Source: Tetranychus cinnabarinus (taxonomy: Eukaryota; Arthropoda; Arachnida; Trombidiformes; Tetranychidae). Taken from it: a DNA stretch of 64,000 nucleotides. A program made the position numbers and the translations under genes. The stretch is taken from positions 19,654,001 through 19,718,000 of the forward strand of contig WHVY01000001.1 in assembly GCA_022266195.1 (NCBI GenBank), written 5' to 3'. The number at the start of each line of letters is the position of its first letter. Within the stretch, counting starts at the first letter, position 1. A model generated the notes under the pieces. The model ran no database searches. It was not told the origin of the DNA and saw only the letters and a program-made list of their open reading frames with translations. Positions 29,201-38,259 of this stretch are shown here, piece after piece.

Positions 29201-32061
29201 TGAGATAATAAATTCATTTTTTCTCTCTTTTTTGTAGCTGTGATTGCTGTAAATGCTGTAGTACAGCCGCATGTAAAACTGGTGGTAACTGTAATTGCTG
29301 CAAATGCTGTCCTGAAGCAAAATGTCACTAAAGTGAATGTTTCAATGAACACATGGGATTCTGCTTATTCCCAGATAATGCTGCTCGTACAATGACTCTA
29401 TTTCACATAAAATCGTCAACTGTAAACTCAATTGTTAGAATTTAACTCTTCATTTCAGCATTACATCCAATGTATTAGTAGTTGTAAATCTCATTAAAAA
29501 TATTGTTTGATAAATGAATATATTGCGTATCAAGATATATTAATCGATAAAAAGATTCAAAGATTGCACCAGTTATGAAGTGATCTTCCTGTTCACGTTG
29601 GTCTTATTTTCTAGATTGAAGAATTTAAACTTTCATTTTCATCTGATGTAAATTGAACTCAATAGAGTTATCTACCAGAAAGAGATCTACATATTTTTTT
29701 CAAAGGTCCCTTTTAAGAGGGAGTTAATAACAAATACGGTTTAATCAAATTTGGTTTCAGTTAATTTTTGGTTTTGTTCGTGAAATATTGATAAAAAACT
29801 CATGAAAACAGTTTAAAATTAAATCTAATAAGAACTTGTTCCATTAAAAAGGATTGACAATCATGGAACTAAGCAACTCGACGAATAGTGAGAATAAGCT
29901 ATTTTCACAATGTTACAGTTTCTGGACTCCAGAATCTGGAGGGTGATTGTACAAATAATGCGTAGTAAGTTATCTTCGTAAATCGAGTGAACTAATTTCA
30001 GTCAATTATGTCGCACAGTGTCCTTGCAGTTTCAAACGCAAATTTATATTGTATATACGTGTTTTGTGAAACCCAAAAACATCACAAATCATCGGCAAAT
30101 ATTTCATCTGATTGATTGCCCTAGCCCAGAGTGTAAATGCTGCAAGTACAGATCAGCAGTCAAATCTGACTTTGTAAGTTAAACGAGCGTTTCTCAGTTA
30201 CGGCTTTGACTTGATGTGTCCAATGTATGGTAACAACAATAATCCAGTTGGTAACAAGTGATTAATTGGCAACATTGTTGATTAAATAAATCTATTCCAT
30301 ATTAATGTATCTTTCCCTTTCTATTTTGTCTCGCCTTGGACTTTTTATATTACCTCTTTGCTTATATTTGACATCTCAATTAATGAATAAATAACTCACA
30401 CACCAGAAACTTGCACCACAACCGTGAAACCATTTATTTTGTTCATTAGATTAACAGGAAAAAATGTTGATTAACATGGCAAACGGTTCGGTAAACAGTA
30501 TAGTTAACTGTGCATTTTTGGTGTAAAAAAGTGAGCTTAACTTGATCATTCATCAGCTTTTCATCATGACCATGATCAATAATAGTTAATGAGTGATAAA
30601 AATGTTTATTGTCAAAAAGGTTGAAAAAGCTGACATAACCATAATCAACTATTATTGTAATGAAGAAAAAAAAGAAATGCCAATTAATCACATCAATCAG
30701 TCAAAAATTACCTCAAACATCAACAAATCTTTTGTTGTTGAATCAAAATATGATATAAACACTCTCTAAATTGTTGTCTTCATTGTTGCTTGAATCATGA
30801 ACAGAGCTTGGGATAAAACATCAACAATAGATTTAGATTGTCGCTTTAAGTAAACTTCTTTACACAATAGCAATCATAATCCAGTTGTCAATAAACTGTG
30901 TGAATAAAAATCATTCAATTTGACCCATAATTTACCAATTATCACATTATCAATGAAATCATAGATATTATTAACTGAAAAAATAATAAACATTTCACCA
31001 TGATAACCATATCAATATGATTGTTAAATAATACATTATGAGTGTTGTTCCGTATAAAGTCGATCATTGAACAGGTTCAAAAAATTCATCAGCAAATCTA
31101 ATTGCACTCAATAGCGCTCAGAAACACTGACACAGTGCATAACCAGAGGCTAGAAATCTGTTTATAATAGTAACTACTTGAATTAAATTTGACTCAAGGA
31201 CTGATGAGCAAGTGATCTCAATAGGATGAGATTAAAGAGTTTGCTTCTGTGAAATTGCTGGGCCAATTTAACGATAATGATTGATCATAATCAGTTGAGT
31301 CACATGAATAGATCTAACAATTGTAATAAAATGAAATGAAATGTGAATCCATTTTTGTTGGACGCTAACAGTTGGAGGATCAAAGTGTTTTCATCTCAAT
31401 AGACATAATCTACCTATGGATCAGAAATAGAGCCTTTTATGATGATTAATGGGTATCATTTGATACATTTTAAATCATAACTGAAAAATTGCATGAACAG
31501 AGCGCAAAATAACAAACAAACAAAACAATCGCACTTGCTTAGGGCTCAGGTATGAAAATAGTTAATACAAATTTGTCGATGACAAACTATCTCAGTAATC
31601 AATGCCAAAATGCATTGGATCGAAAATTATGATGCTATTAAGGTTGGATTGTTGGATTACAGATGTTAAAATATGTTAATTGTAATAAAATGGATAATTT
31701 CACAAAAGCAAGAAATTATTGATTTACTTACAAGACCAATGAATGATTCTTTAAGAGTAACTTCTCCACTTGTTGGGTTGATGGCAAAGTGTTTGGATCC
31801 ATCTCGATATAATCCTGGACTTATTGAAAAAGTGATCGAGTCATTTTCATTATCATTTACTCTTACAATTGTCACTCTGTTTCCAGGTCTTTCAGTTTCA
31901 ACAATAATCCAATCACGCTGAAAATCAAACAATGGTGGAGTATTTAAAATAGGTAAACGACCGTAAGAATCAACTAAATTAGTCCAGACTAGAAGGAAAC
32001 AATTAATTTGGATGAAAAGTAGCGAAAATTTAGTAATCCAATGGAAACAATGGCCCTTCAT
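22376..32061 (-). CDS. Cad96Ca: Cad96Ca/Stitcher-like receptor tyrosine kinase, 762 aa
   Basis: The exons are 31732-32061, 25548-25598, 23593-24987, 23373-23495 and 22376-22765; every junction is GT...AG in phase 0, summing to 763 codons. Residues 1-31 form a signal peptide. One cadherin-like domain follows (WIIVETERPGNRV, TSGEVTLKE, YLMIIADDG, VRVRIVNED; about 45-142). A low-complexity Asn-rich stalk precedes a membrane segment at 296-319. The kinase has LGEGCFGRV (458-466), Lys485 of VAVK, Glu502, HRDLAARN with catalytic Asp597, DFG Asp615 and WMAPEAL, so it should be active. One cadherin repeat with a RET-like kinase and this length match Drosophila Cad96Ca (Stitcher), known in epidermal wound repair. 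The array abuts the stop codon; intron 1 (6.1 kb) contains a metallothionein-like gene. Confidence 0.9.
23183..23236. repeat. (CT)27 microsatellite in intron 4 of the Cad96Ca-like gene
   Basis: 54 bp of perfect CT dinucleotide. It lies between the exon with the DFG motif and the last exon, and on the gene strand reads as (AG)n. No coding effect; likely polymorphic. Confidence 0.95.
25125..25437 (-). repeat. Copy 2 of the array outer flank, inside intron 2 of the Cad96Ca-like gene
   Basis: Matches 5130-5435 along its length (for example AACTTGTAAATCACCAAAAT and CAGATGATTCTTGATTAGCC) and stops shortly before where the U1 stop codon would be. It has the same orientation as the array. It implies that an end of an array unit was copied into, or left behind in, the receptor gene. 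Confidence 0.75.
25599..27816. other. Intron 1 of the Cad96Ca-like gene, left part, no gene seen
   Basis: AT-rich, with GAGA/GAAGAA purine tracts around 25930-26130, 26380-26400 and 26880-26910. Open frames here translate into low-complexity Ser/Phe/Leu peptides on the opposite strand and are not credible genes. Confidence 0.6.
27817..27938. repeat. Long hairpin, two 40-bp arms
   Basis: The arms 27817-27856 and 27899-27938 are inverted copies with two mismatches around a 42-bp loop. The arm core is GATAAGAAGGAAGATG, close to the purine-rich repeats common in this genome. It could be a small foldback MITE; no clear target duplication was found. Confidence 0.75.
28029..28285. mobile_element. 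257-bp piggyBac-like MITE with TTAA target site
   Basis: TTAA occurs on both sides (28025-28028 and 28286-28289). The inner ends are inverted, GGGTGTTTCCGATGAAAAAT on the left against GG---TTTCCGATGAAAAAT from the right. TTAA duplication is the piggyBac signature. It contains a 14-bp palindrome TTGTGACGTCACAA (28211-28224), which is a perfect CRE (TGACGTCA), plus a nearby ACGTCAC half site. It lies about 0.5 kb upstream of the metallothionein-like gene. Confidence 0.7.
28617..28628 (+). promoter_or_regulatory. Metal response element upstream of the metallothionein-like gene
   Basis: TTTTGCACACGG contains the MTF-1 core TGCRCNC with the T-rich left arm seen in insect metallothionein promoters. 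It lies about 190 bp upstream of the ATG and suggests induction by metals. I see only one strong copy; functional promoters often have several. Confidence 0.55.
28817..29331 (+). CDS. Metallothionein-like Cys-rich protein, 88 aa
   Basis: Two exons, 28817-28989 and 29238-29331, joined at GT...AG borders through a split Ser codon; 89 codons including TAA. About 26 of 88 residues are Cys, arranged as CxC, CC and CxCC clusters (CKCDPCNCC, CDCCKCC, CNCCKCC), with Lys and Ser between and no aromatic residues, as in metallothioneins that bind Zn, Cu or Cd in the cytosol. A Ser/Gly/Lys linker (residues 51-58) at the intron divides two Cys-rich halves, suggesting two metal clusters. The gene sits inside intron 1 of the Cad96Ca-like gene on the opposite strand. 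An upstream metal-response-type element supports the call. Confidence 0.85.
29332..30023. other. 3' flank of the metallothionein-like gene
   Basis: AT-rich sequence with no gene seen; the last ~80 bp begin to resemble the promoter region of the metallothionein-like gene. Confidence 0.5.
30024..30182 (+). pseudogene. Decayed second metallothionein copy
   Basis: The first ~90 bp (TTGCAGTTTCAAACGCAAAT..., GAAACCCAAAA, ATTTCATC) match the promoter of the intact gene at about 28643-28725. The rest (CCCAGAGTGTAAATGCTGCA...TCAGCAGTCAAATCTG...GTAAGTT) matches the end of its exon 1 and its donor site. The start codon, the first half of exon 1 and exon 2 are missing, and stops interrupt what is left. 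It is a tandem-duplication relic about 1.2 kb downstream of the working gene. Confidence 0.7.
30183..31731. other. Right part of Cad96Ca-like intron 1, no gene seen
   Basis: AT-rich intronic sequence without a credible frame, repeat family or RNA gene. Confidence 0.55.
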
Positions 32062-32816
32062 TATTGGTAGAGTTGATTGTATTCAAAAAAATTACATCAC
32101 AAGACATGTAAATATTTTAGTTTAACACTTATAACTATAGTCCAAAAATGGTTGGATAATGGTCAGTTCAGTAAGATGGATTAAAAACAAATCAGAATTG
32201 AAAACTTGAACTTATGTAAGATCAAAAGAGTAGAGGTAAAAACTAATGATAAAGGTCATCATTCATTTGTAGAAGTAAATATTGAAGAACAGATTTTAAG
32301 AGGTAATGCTATTGGCGCGGTCAATTTCGGCAAAGAAAGGACCAGACGGAGAGTGAAGGGAAAGTGAGAGAGAGAATGCAGTTGAAGAAAAGAAAAGTTG
32401 AAATAATAATTGAGTTGAGAAGTACTTCTTAGAGGTTAATTTAGACTAGGTTTAACAGTGAAGGTAAAGTAGGATGGTCTTAGTGATCCGGTTTTCTTGA
32501 GGGCAAATTTTGATCGAAAAATACAGGTTAATGCTTAACAATGTTAATGTGTTAACAATTTTATTGTCCATTTTTGAGATGAGAACTTTAGAAGATAATG
32601 GATGAAGATGAACAATTTGAATTTGATTTATTCAATCAGTGATGGTTAGTTAGCGCATTTGTATGATTTTACAAAAATATTACAGTCTTCGTTTTACAAT
32701 GAATGCATCAATGTATTTATAAAAAACATAAAAAATCACAAATTGTCTTAACTGTTTCATGAATTGGATGAAACAAATTTACTTTTAAATATTTAAATTG
32801 GAAAAAATTCAACACA
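32062..32816. other. Spacer and probable promoter of the Cad96Ca-like gene
   Basis: 755 bp between two minus-strand genes. It must hold the start region of the receptor gene and the 3' end of ANAPC4; an AATAAA on the minus strand near 32620 could serve ANAPC4. An AAAACCGGAT word on the minus strand near 32488 is a near match to a Grainyhead site, of interest because Drosophila stitcher is linked to Grainyhead. Confidence 0.45.
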
Positions 32817-35225
32817 TTATTCAAATATTTCACTTTCTTCTTCTGCTTCTTCTTCGTTTCCATCCATTTCAAAAACTCGAACTCGCCGTTTGGCTCTAGA
32901 TGAAATGCAGCAGACTTTTCGGGAACCACTTACTGCAAATTGGGAAGGTTTAAAGTTGTCCAGGCGACGAATTGCTATCTCACTGGTTGAATCGATGGTG
33001 ACTCGTAAAATGGGCAAATTGACTCGCAAATTTTGTAAACTAGCTCCAGATGCGATAAGTAAAAAATTGTTTTCAATACTGGCCAAAGGTAGTTGAAGTA
33101 GATACGAGTATTGGGAATCTTTGGTAACTAAAAGCATAGATAGAATTGATTCTGTGTAAAATTGGATGTCTATGGGATTGGTTTCCAATTCAGCACCATT
33201 TTCAACAACAACCACCGTGAATAAAACAAAATGAACGATTGAAGGGTTAGCGGTGAGAATTTTAAGAATACAGATTTCACTTTCAACTTCCAAGTCTCCA
33301 GCAATTGCAATATATGAGAATCCAGAAATTTCATCTGAGGCATGTGTAACTTTAGGCGTTTCTTTAGCATATAAACTAAGAGTAAATTTAAGGTTTGAGT
33401 CGTAAGACTTTTCAAAAAAATCGGACAAAGCGTCTTTCGGAGCTTTAAATGCATCGCGTGCTTTTGTAACCAACATCCGATGTTCAGTGATTAAAGAACT
33501 TTCAACATTATGTTTGTACAAAATTAGACCGCCTTCATTATCCTCATTTACAAGCATTGGACGTTCCTTGAGATATTTAAACCATGGATTGAGTGATTGA
33601 TCGTTAATGGCAAAAGTACGATACACCAAAGGTTCAGGTTTAAGATATTGACAGACTCTTTCTAATGTGAAATTGGTTGCAGTTGGTCGATTTACGGAAG
33701 CATCTGACATGCTATCATCTTGATGATTATCTTGACAGTCAAAGTTTTCTTCTATGAAATCGGCAACATACTGGAGATCTTGTGGTGATATCTTGATAGA
33801 GTCTTGTTGGGACGAAGGCATTGAGTCATTGTAAAATCTAACAGTGACTGAGAGAAGCCAACGAAAGAAACATACCAGATTTTGACAAGATGAATCAATA
33901 ACTTGCTGTAACTCAAGAGATTTAAGGTAGAAAGTTGCTACTCCGTGAATCGCTCTATTGATATCTTGTGTTTTGAGACCAATTTGGTCAAATTCATTTT
34001 TCCACAAAGAAATGGCTCTAAGGACATTTAAATGTGAAAATATATGTTTACAACAGCGCTGGACATTACAAACAACATATCTTTGAATGGTTAAATATGT
34101 AGTCTCTATTGATCGGCCCAACTTTCGCAATCCTTTGTCCGTTAATTGGTGAAGAAACTTTTCTAAAGAGTCTGAAAAAGTTCCAACAACCAGCAGCTCT
34201 AATAACTCGTCTGCTAATAAAACTGATCCATTGCTATTTTTTGGTCCTTTAGGTTGCAGATAGCTGGTTAATTTAGAGTCAAGTTCTAATAATATATCTT
34301 CCATTGTTTCTTGAATAGAGCCAATAATATCCTCCAAATAGGATAAGAGAGAAAATGTTTTGGCATAAATGTGAGAAACAATGAAATATTGTTCAGAATT
34401 TCTTCCAAAAGTTGGTAAGAAAAATGATTGATATTGAAAGTTATCACTATTAGTTGAAGATTCCGGATTGTTAGTACCAGTAAGCACCGACATTGTACAC
34501 AAATCTGATGTAAACGAAACATGCTCTACTCTAGGTCTATCTTTCAATTCGTAAACACCAACAAGTAAAACTCCAAAAATGTAAGTAAAAACAAAACCCG
34601 TAGATGTACCAATAGCCAGAATATTGAAATTCGGTTGACTGCAAACTTTCATTACATCATCGATTCCATCTTCAGTCAACTTTCGTGAATAATTGTTAGA
34701 ATAAGATTTAGTTAAAGGCGACAATTTTTCCAAAAATTCTGTAAAAGCTGTTACCTTATACCGGTCGTTGAGATAAAAGTTACTTTTAAATTGCCAGCTC
34801 ATACAGCTGATCAAACAACTCGGACAAGTTATAGTAGTGATAACTTCTCCATTTTCAATATCAACCAAAGCAATTGATGAGTCTTTTTCACCGTCCATTT
34901 CTTCTTTGGATTCCAACTTTTTAACATTTCGATTATAAGCAACGGCTAAAACCTTACCGTCAGGTCTCCACTCCATGGCGGTAATATCGAGTCTCGATGA
35001 ACTACCTTCTTCACTCGACTTACCACTATTATCATTGTTTTCAGTTGAAGGCGATGTACCATTAGGCCATGTCAGGACCCAAATTTTCTGCCAGTTAACC
35101 AATCTATGGATTGATACATCACCATTTTTCATACCAATGGCAATTAAATCCATCAAGGTGTTCCATCTCATTAACTTAATTTTGTGAGAAACATGACGAT
35201 CGTCATGTTGACGAAAACAAACCAT
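32817..35225 (-). CDS. ANAPC4: Anaphase-promoting complex subunit 4, 802 aa
   Basis: A large single coding exon. The ATG at 35225 lies eight bases inside the exon, after a TTTGTTTGCAG acceptor at 35235, so an upstream intron separates the 5' UTR. The N-terminal WD40-type region (about 15-110) has WNTLMDLIAIGMKNGDVSIHRL and MEWRPDGKVLAVAY, as in APC4 proteins. The middle contains the helical APC4 domain (LTDKGLRKLGRSIE, LQQVIDSSCQNLVCFFRWL). The end has the family signature RKVCCISSRAKRRVRVFEMDG and a short acidic tail. APC4 is a scaffold of the APC/C ubiquitin ligase that drives mitotic exit. Length and order match the family. Confidence 0.93.
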   Translation of the reverse strand: MVCFRQHDDRHVSHKIKLMRWNTLMDLIAIGMKNGDVSIHRLVNWQKIWVLTWPNGTSPSTENNDNSGKSSEEGSSSRLDITAMEWRPDGKVLAVAYNRNVKKLESKEEMDGEKDSSIALVDIENGEVITTITCPSCLISCMSWQFKSNFYLNDRYKVTAFTEFLEKLSPLTKSYSNNYSRKLTEDGIDDVMKVCSQPNFNILAIGTSTGFVFTYIFGVLLVGVYELKDRPRVEHVSFTSDLCTMSVLTGTNNPESSTNSDNFQYQSFFLPTFGRNSEQYFIVSHIYAKTFSLLSYLEDIIGSIQETMEDILLELDSKLTSYLQPKGPKNSNGSVLLADELLELLVVGTFSDSLEKFLHQLTDKGLRKLGRSIETTYLTIQRYVVCNVQRCCKHIFSHLNVLRAISLWKNEFDQIGLKTQDINRAIHGVATFYLKSLELQQVIDSSCQNLVCFFRWLLSVTVRFYNDSMPSSQQDSIKISPQDLQYVADFIEENFDCQDNHQDDSMSDASVNRPTATNFTLERVCQYLKPEPLVYRTFAINDQSLNPWFKYLKERPMLVNEDNEGGLILYKHNVESSLITEHRMLVTKARDAFKAPKDALSDFFEKSYDSNLKFTLSLYAKETPKVTHASDEISGFSYIAIAGDLEVESEICILKILTANPSIVHFVLFTVVVVENGAELETNPIDIQFYTESILSMLLVTKDSQYSYLLQLPLASIENNFLLIASGASLQNLRVNLPILRVTIDSTSEIAIRRLDNFKPSQFAVSGSRKVCCISSRAKRRVRVFEMDGNEEEAEEESEIFE

Positions 35226-35324
35226 TTTTAGATGCTGCAAACAAAAAAACAACAGAAAACAAAGTCAAAATCAAAACAATAATAAAACTTGAGCGGTAAA
35301 TTATAAAAGGTGCATTTTTTGGTG

Positions 35325-35336
35325 GTAACCGGTTAC
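35325..35336. promoter_or_regulatory. Perfect AACCGGTT palindrome near the ANAPC4 start
   Basis: GTAACCGGTTAC is a 12-bp perfect palindrome containing AACCGGTT, the Grainyhead/CP2 optimum. Within 60 bp follow AGTAACCAG, CCTGGTTAC and GGTTGGTTACTT, further half sites. It lies about 100 bp upstream of the coding exon of ANAPC4, in its 5' intron or promoter. Confidence 0.4.
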
Positions 35337-35399
35337 TTGGCTTCAAGAGAAGGAAAAGTAACCAGTCCTGGTTACACTGGTTGGTTACTTCCCATGACT

Positions 35400-36394
35400 A
35401 GTTTAGGAGGGGAATTCAAAAACAGAATTCAAAAGGCAATGAATTGTACTGATTGTTGGAAATCCAAATTGTTGATTGACCAAGATTAACACATTTAATT
35501 AAATAGACAATGTAAATTAATGAAACTCGCGAAGAAGTATGGAAAAGATCACAAAGGCAATAAATTAACAGTAAAAAATTGAGAAAACTGATTGAAGACT
35601 TTTAGTAAAATGTCCTTTAATCAAAAATTGATGTTAACAGACTGTTAAATTGAATAAGGATCCACTCACTAATTTAATGATCTTAAAGTCTCGATATCAG
35701 TAAAAGTAAACAACAATTTATTAAACTTTGTCACCATAACAACTCAAATTTAAAACAATTCAAAGAGTGAGATTGCTTTAGGTAATTCAAGTTCAACTTT
35801 AACTCTTTGGAAAAATCTCAAGGTTTATCAGTAAAATCAAAATAATATGATGTATAAATATTGGATAATCTTACAACATGTTTTGTTTCTTGTGTTGTAT
35901 CTTGTTTAATTAAATAATTGAAAAGAGCAAATTACAATGTGAACATTTGAAAAAAATTTAACAAAATTAAATTGTGAACTTTAAATCTCACAAAATTTTA
36001 ACGTACAAAAGAAACAGAGCTCGACCTTTGATTGATGAGCTTAATTGTGAGATGAAACTGACAGACATATTTTTCAAACGAGATTGATACCATTTCTGTA
36101 AGGTATTTGTGTTTGGCATTAAATCACGAGATTTTCATCTTATATAACATTATACACGTAAGTGGTCATGATATTAAGAAATCTAGATTTTTCAACTAGC
36201 CAAGAATATTCTTAAGCAAGTTGATAATGGAATGATCTGGACAATTTAGATGAATACAATACATGATTTTGAAGATATTCTGACTAGGTGAATTGTCTGA
36301 TTTCTTATCAAGGGATTGTGTAAATTTCTTGAAAAAATGATTATTTGATTCTTTTAAATTAATATCAAATAATTTTCCTTAATAGAGATAAATA
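35400..36394. other. Intergenic, no gene seen
   Basis: About 1 kb of AT-rich sequence between the 5' end of ANAPC4 and the 3' end of the SLC35F gene, with no frame or repeat I can support. Confidence 0.5.
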
Positions 36395-37837
36395 TTAACA
36401 TTGGTCTTCCCATATGCGTTGAGGAAGTGTCCCATGATAGTTATTGTGATCTTGTTGCTGCTGCTGCTGCTGACGCTGTAGTTGTTGCTGGTGCTGATGA
36501 TACCCATAACTTATGCCGGATCCTTCAAATCTAAATTGATCGTGTTTTTCAGTAGTTGAAGCGATAAGGTCACTTTCGGCTTGGAAAACTTGTTGATTAT
36601 AAGGTAAATGAGAAGCTGAAGATGAATGTGGTAAATGGTGGGGAGGAAATGCGCTGTAAATTGATTGGGAGGGATTTTGGGCGAATTCTAGGACGTTAGG
36701 TAATATAACATCGGTTCTATTATCAATTTGGCCGCTGGTCATTGAGATGCTTGTAGGATCGAGTCGATGAAAGCCCATTGGTTTATCTGTAGATGCATCC
36801 ACGGTGTCATCTCCATATTTTGAACTGCTACCACCTCCTTTTGCCGGAGACAATGCTGTTCTTGAGTTGACTTCAGTGTTGTTTAAATTTGGAACGGGGT
36901 CAATTTTGGATGGAGCAGGGATTAAATTGAAAGTTGTGACTCCCATTATGATGAGAGCAAATGAAATGAAATAAAGCCAATTAAACTTGTAGTCGAATAA
37001 GTAGAGTCCGATTAGGAGAGAGTAGAAATCAGCCGAAAGCATGGAAATATTGACTGAAGTTGCATTGCTAACTTGAAGGACAAGAGGCATGGTGATGTAG
37101 AAGAGAAGTAAACAAGCAGCATAACTCAGAATCAAAGAAATTTGAATATATTTATCTAAATGGAACAAAGCTTTGACTTCTTTCAGTTCAAAGATGGCTA
37201 ACTGAACACCGCCAATGATGCTACCAAAAAGTCCAATCATTCCAAGAAATTCGACTATACTGTAGCTTTTCACTACATATTCTTGAGTAACATTGGATAT
37301 ACCATAGAGAGTGGCACCCATTATGCACAGCATATCACCAAGAAAGCGATTTTTAGCTTCTTGGCCTTTTGTACTTTCATCCAGATCAGAGTAAATTAAA
37401 CAACCGATACCAATAAGAGAGAGACAAACTCCGAGAATGTGAACAATTCCGTACTGCACTCTAATCCAAAGCCAAGAAAGTAGCAAAACCGTTGGAATAG
37501 TAAAACAATCCAATAATTGTATGCTGGTAAGTGTTGTATATTGATAAGCTTTGACGACGAGAAAATTTGCTTCAACATCCATGGCAGCAAGAATAAAATA
37601 TTTCCATCCTCTCAGTCGCATCACGGTAAACAAATTGCTGTCACCAGGTTTAAAAGCCAGCCAGGTGGTGAAAATTAAGCAAAGTATCACATAGTTGAGG
37701 AAACTTTGAGCAGTTGGAGTTTTTAAGCTGTAATTACGATCAAGCAATTGACTAGCTATTCCTGTTCCACAAAGCAGCAAGGATAGGAATTGGCCAAAAA
37801 AAATGGTTCGCCATATTCTCACATAATCAGGTCTCAT
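36395..37837 (-). CDS. SLC35F1/F2-type membrane transporter, about 480 aa
   Basis: The frame is strongly similar in pattern to solute carrier family 35 members F1/F2: GQFLSLLLCGTG, VEANFLVVKAYQYTTLTSIQ, LLDCFTIPTVLLLSW, GATLYGISNV, EFLGMIGLFGSIIGGVQLAI, SATSVN-like NATSVN and ADFYSLLIGLYLFDYKF. Ten membrane helices fill roughly residues 13-315. The cytosolic tail is Ser/Thr-rich and ends in a poly-Gln stretch (HQQQLQRQQQQQQQ) coded by CTG/TTG repeats at 36450-36495. The frame is open back to 37909, where a TTCACAG acceptor sits. An upstream non-coding exon could end at 38252 (AAG|GTGAGTG); with that exon the first ATG is at 37837. Substrate unknown; the family belongs to the drug/metabolite transporter fold. 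Confidence 0.88.
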   Translation of the reverse strand: MRPDYVRIWRTIFFGQFLSLLLCGTGIASQLLDRNYSLKTPTAQSFLNYVILCLIFTTWLAFKPGDSNLFTVMRLRGWKYFILAAMDVEANFLVVKAYQYTTLTSIQLLDCFTIPTVLLLSWLWIRVQYGIVHILGVCLSLIGIGCLIYSDLDESTKGQEAKNRFLGDMLCIMGATLYGISNVTQEYVVKSYSIVEFLGMIGLFGSIIGGVQLAIFELKEVKALFHLDKYIQISLILSYAACLLLFYITMPLVLQVSNATSVNISMLSADFYSLLIGLYLFDYKFNWLYFISFALIIMGVTTFNLIPAPSKIDPVPNLNNTEVNSRTALSPAKGGGSSSKYGDDTVDASTDKPMGFHRLDPTSISMTSGQIDNRTDVILPNVLEFAQNPSQSIYSAFPPHHLPHSSSASHLPYNQQVFQAESDLIASTTEKHDQFRFEGSGISYGYHQHQQQLQRQQQQQQQDHNNYHGTLPQRIWEDQC

Positions 37838-37933
37838 TGTTGGCAAAAGTTTGTAATCACCAGGACGGTATTGAAATGAATGATTGGTCTGATTAATTTC
37901 TCTCTCCAACTGTGAATAAATACAATTTAACTA

Positions 37934-38134
37934 AAGGGTGTTGAGGTTAGTAAGGTTCAAGCTATCGCTTACCCAAATGTTGATAAGGAGATAAAGATGA
38001 TAAAAATGCTAATATCAATGGCAAAGATGGTTGAAGAAGACGAAGACAATGAGACATTTTCATTTTATCATCTTTATCTCTTTATCAACATTTTGGTTAG
38101 TGATTGCTTGAACCTTACTAACCTCAACACCCTT
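37934..38134. mobile_element. 201-bp foldback MITE with about 75-bp arms, TA-flanked
   Basis: The left arm starts AAGGGTGTTGAGGTTAGTAA and the right arm is its inverted copy ending TTACTAACCTCAACACCCTT. The arms pair over about 75 bp with few mismatches around a loop of roughly 50 bp. TA lies on both sides (37932-37933 and 38135-38136). It sits in the 5' intron of the SLC35F gene, 25 bp upstream of the coding-exon acceptor. Transcripts across it would form a long hairpin. Confidence 0.85.
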
Positions 38135-38259
38135 TACAATACGATCGGTGTAGCATGAGAAGAAAAAAGAGAAAGAGAAAGATAGCAACACATGGTAAGA
38201 AAAACAATCTGAACTGGTCACATATGTAGATTTAGAAATTTAATCACTCACCTTACATG

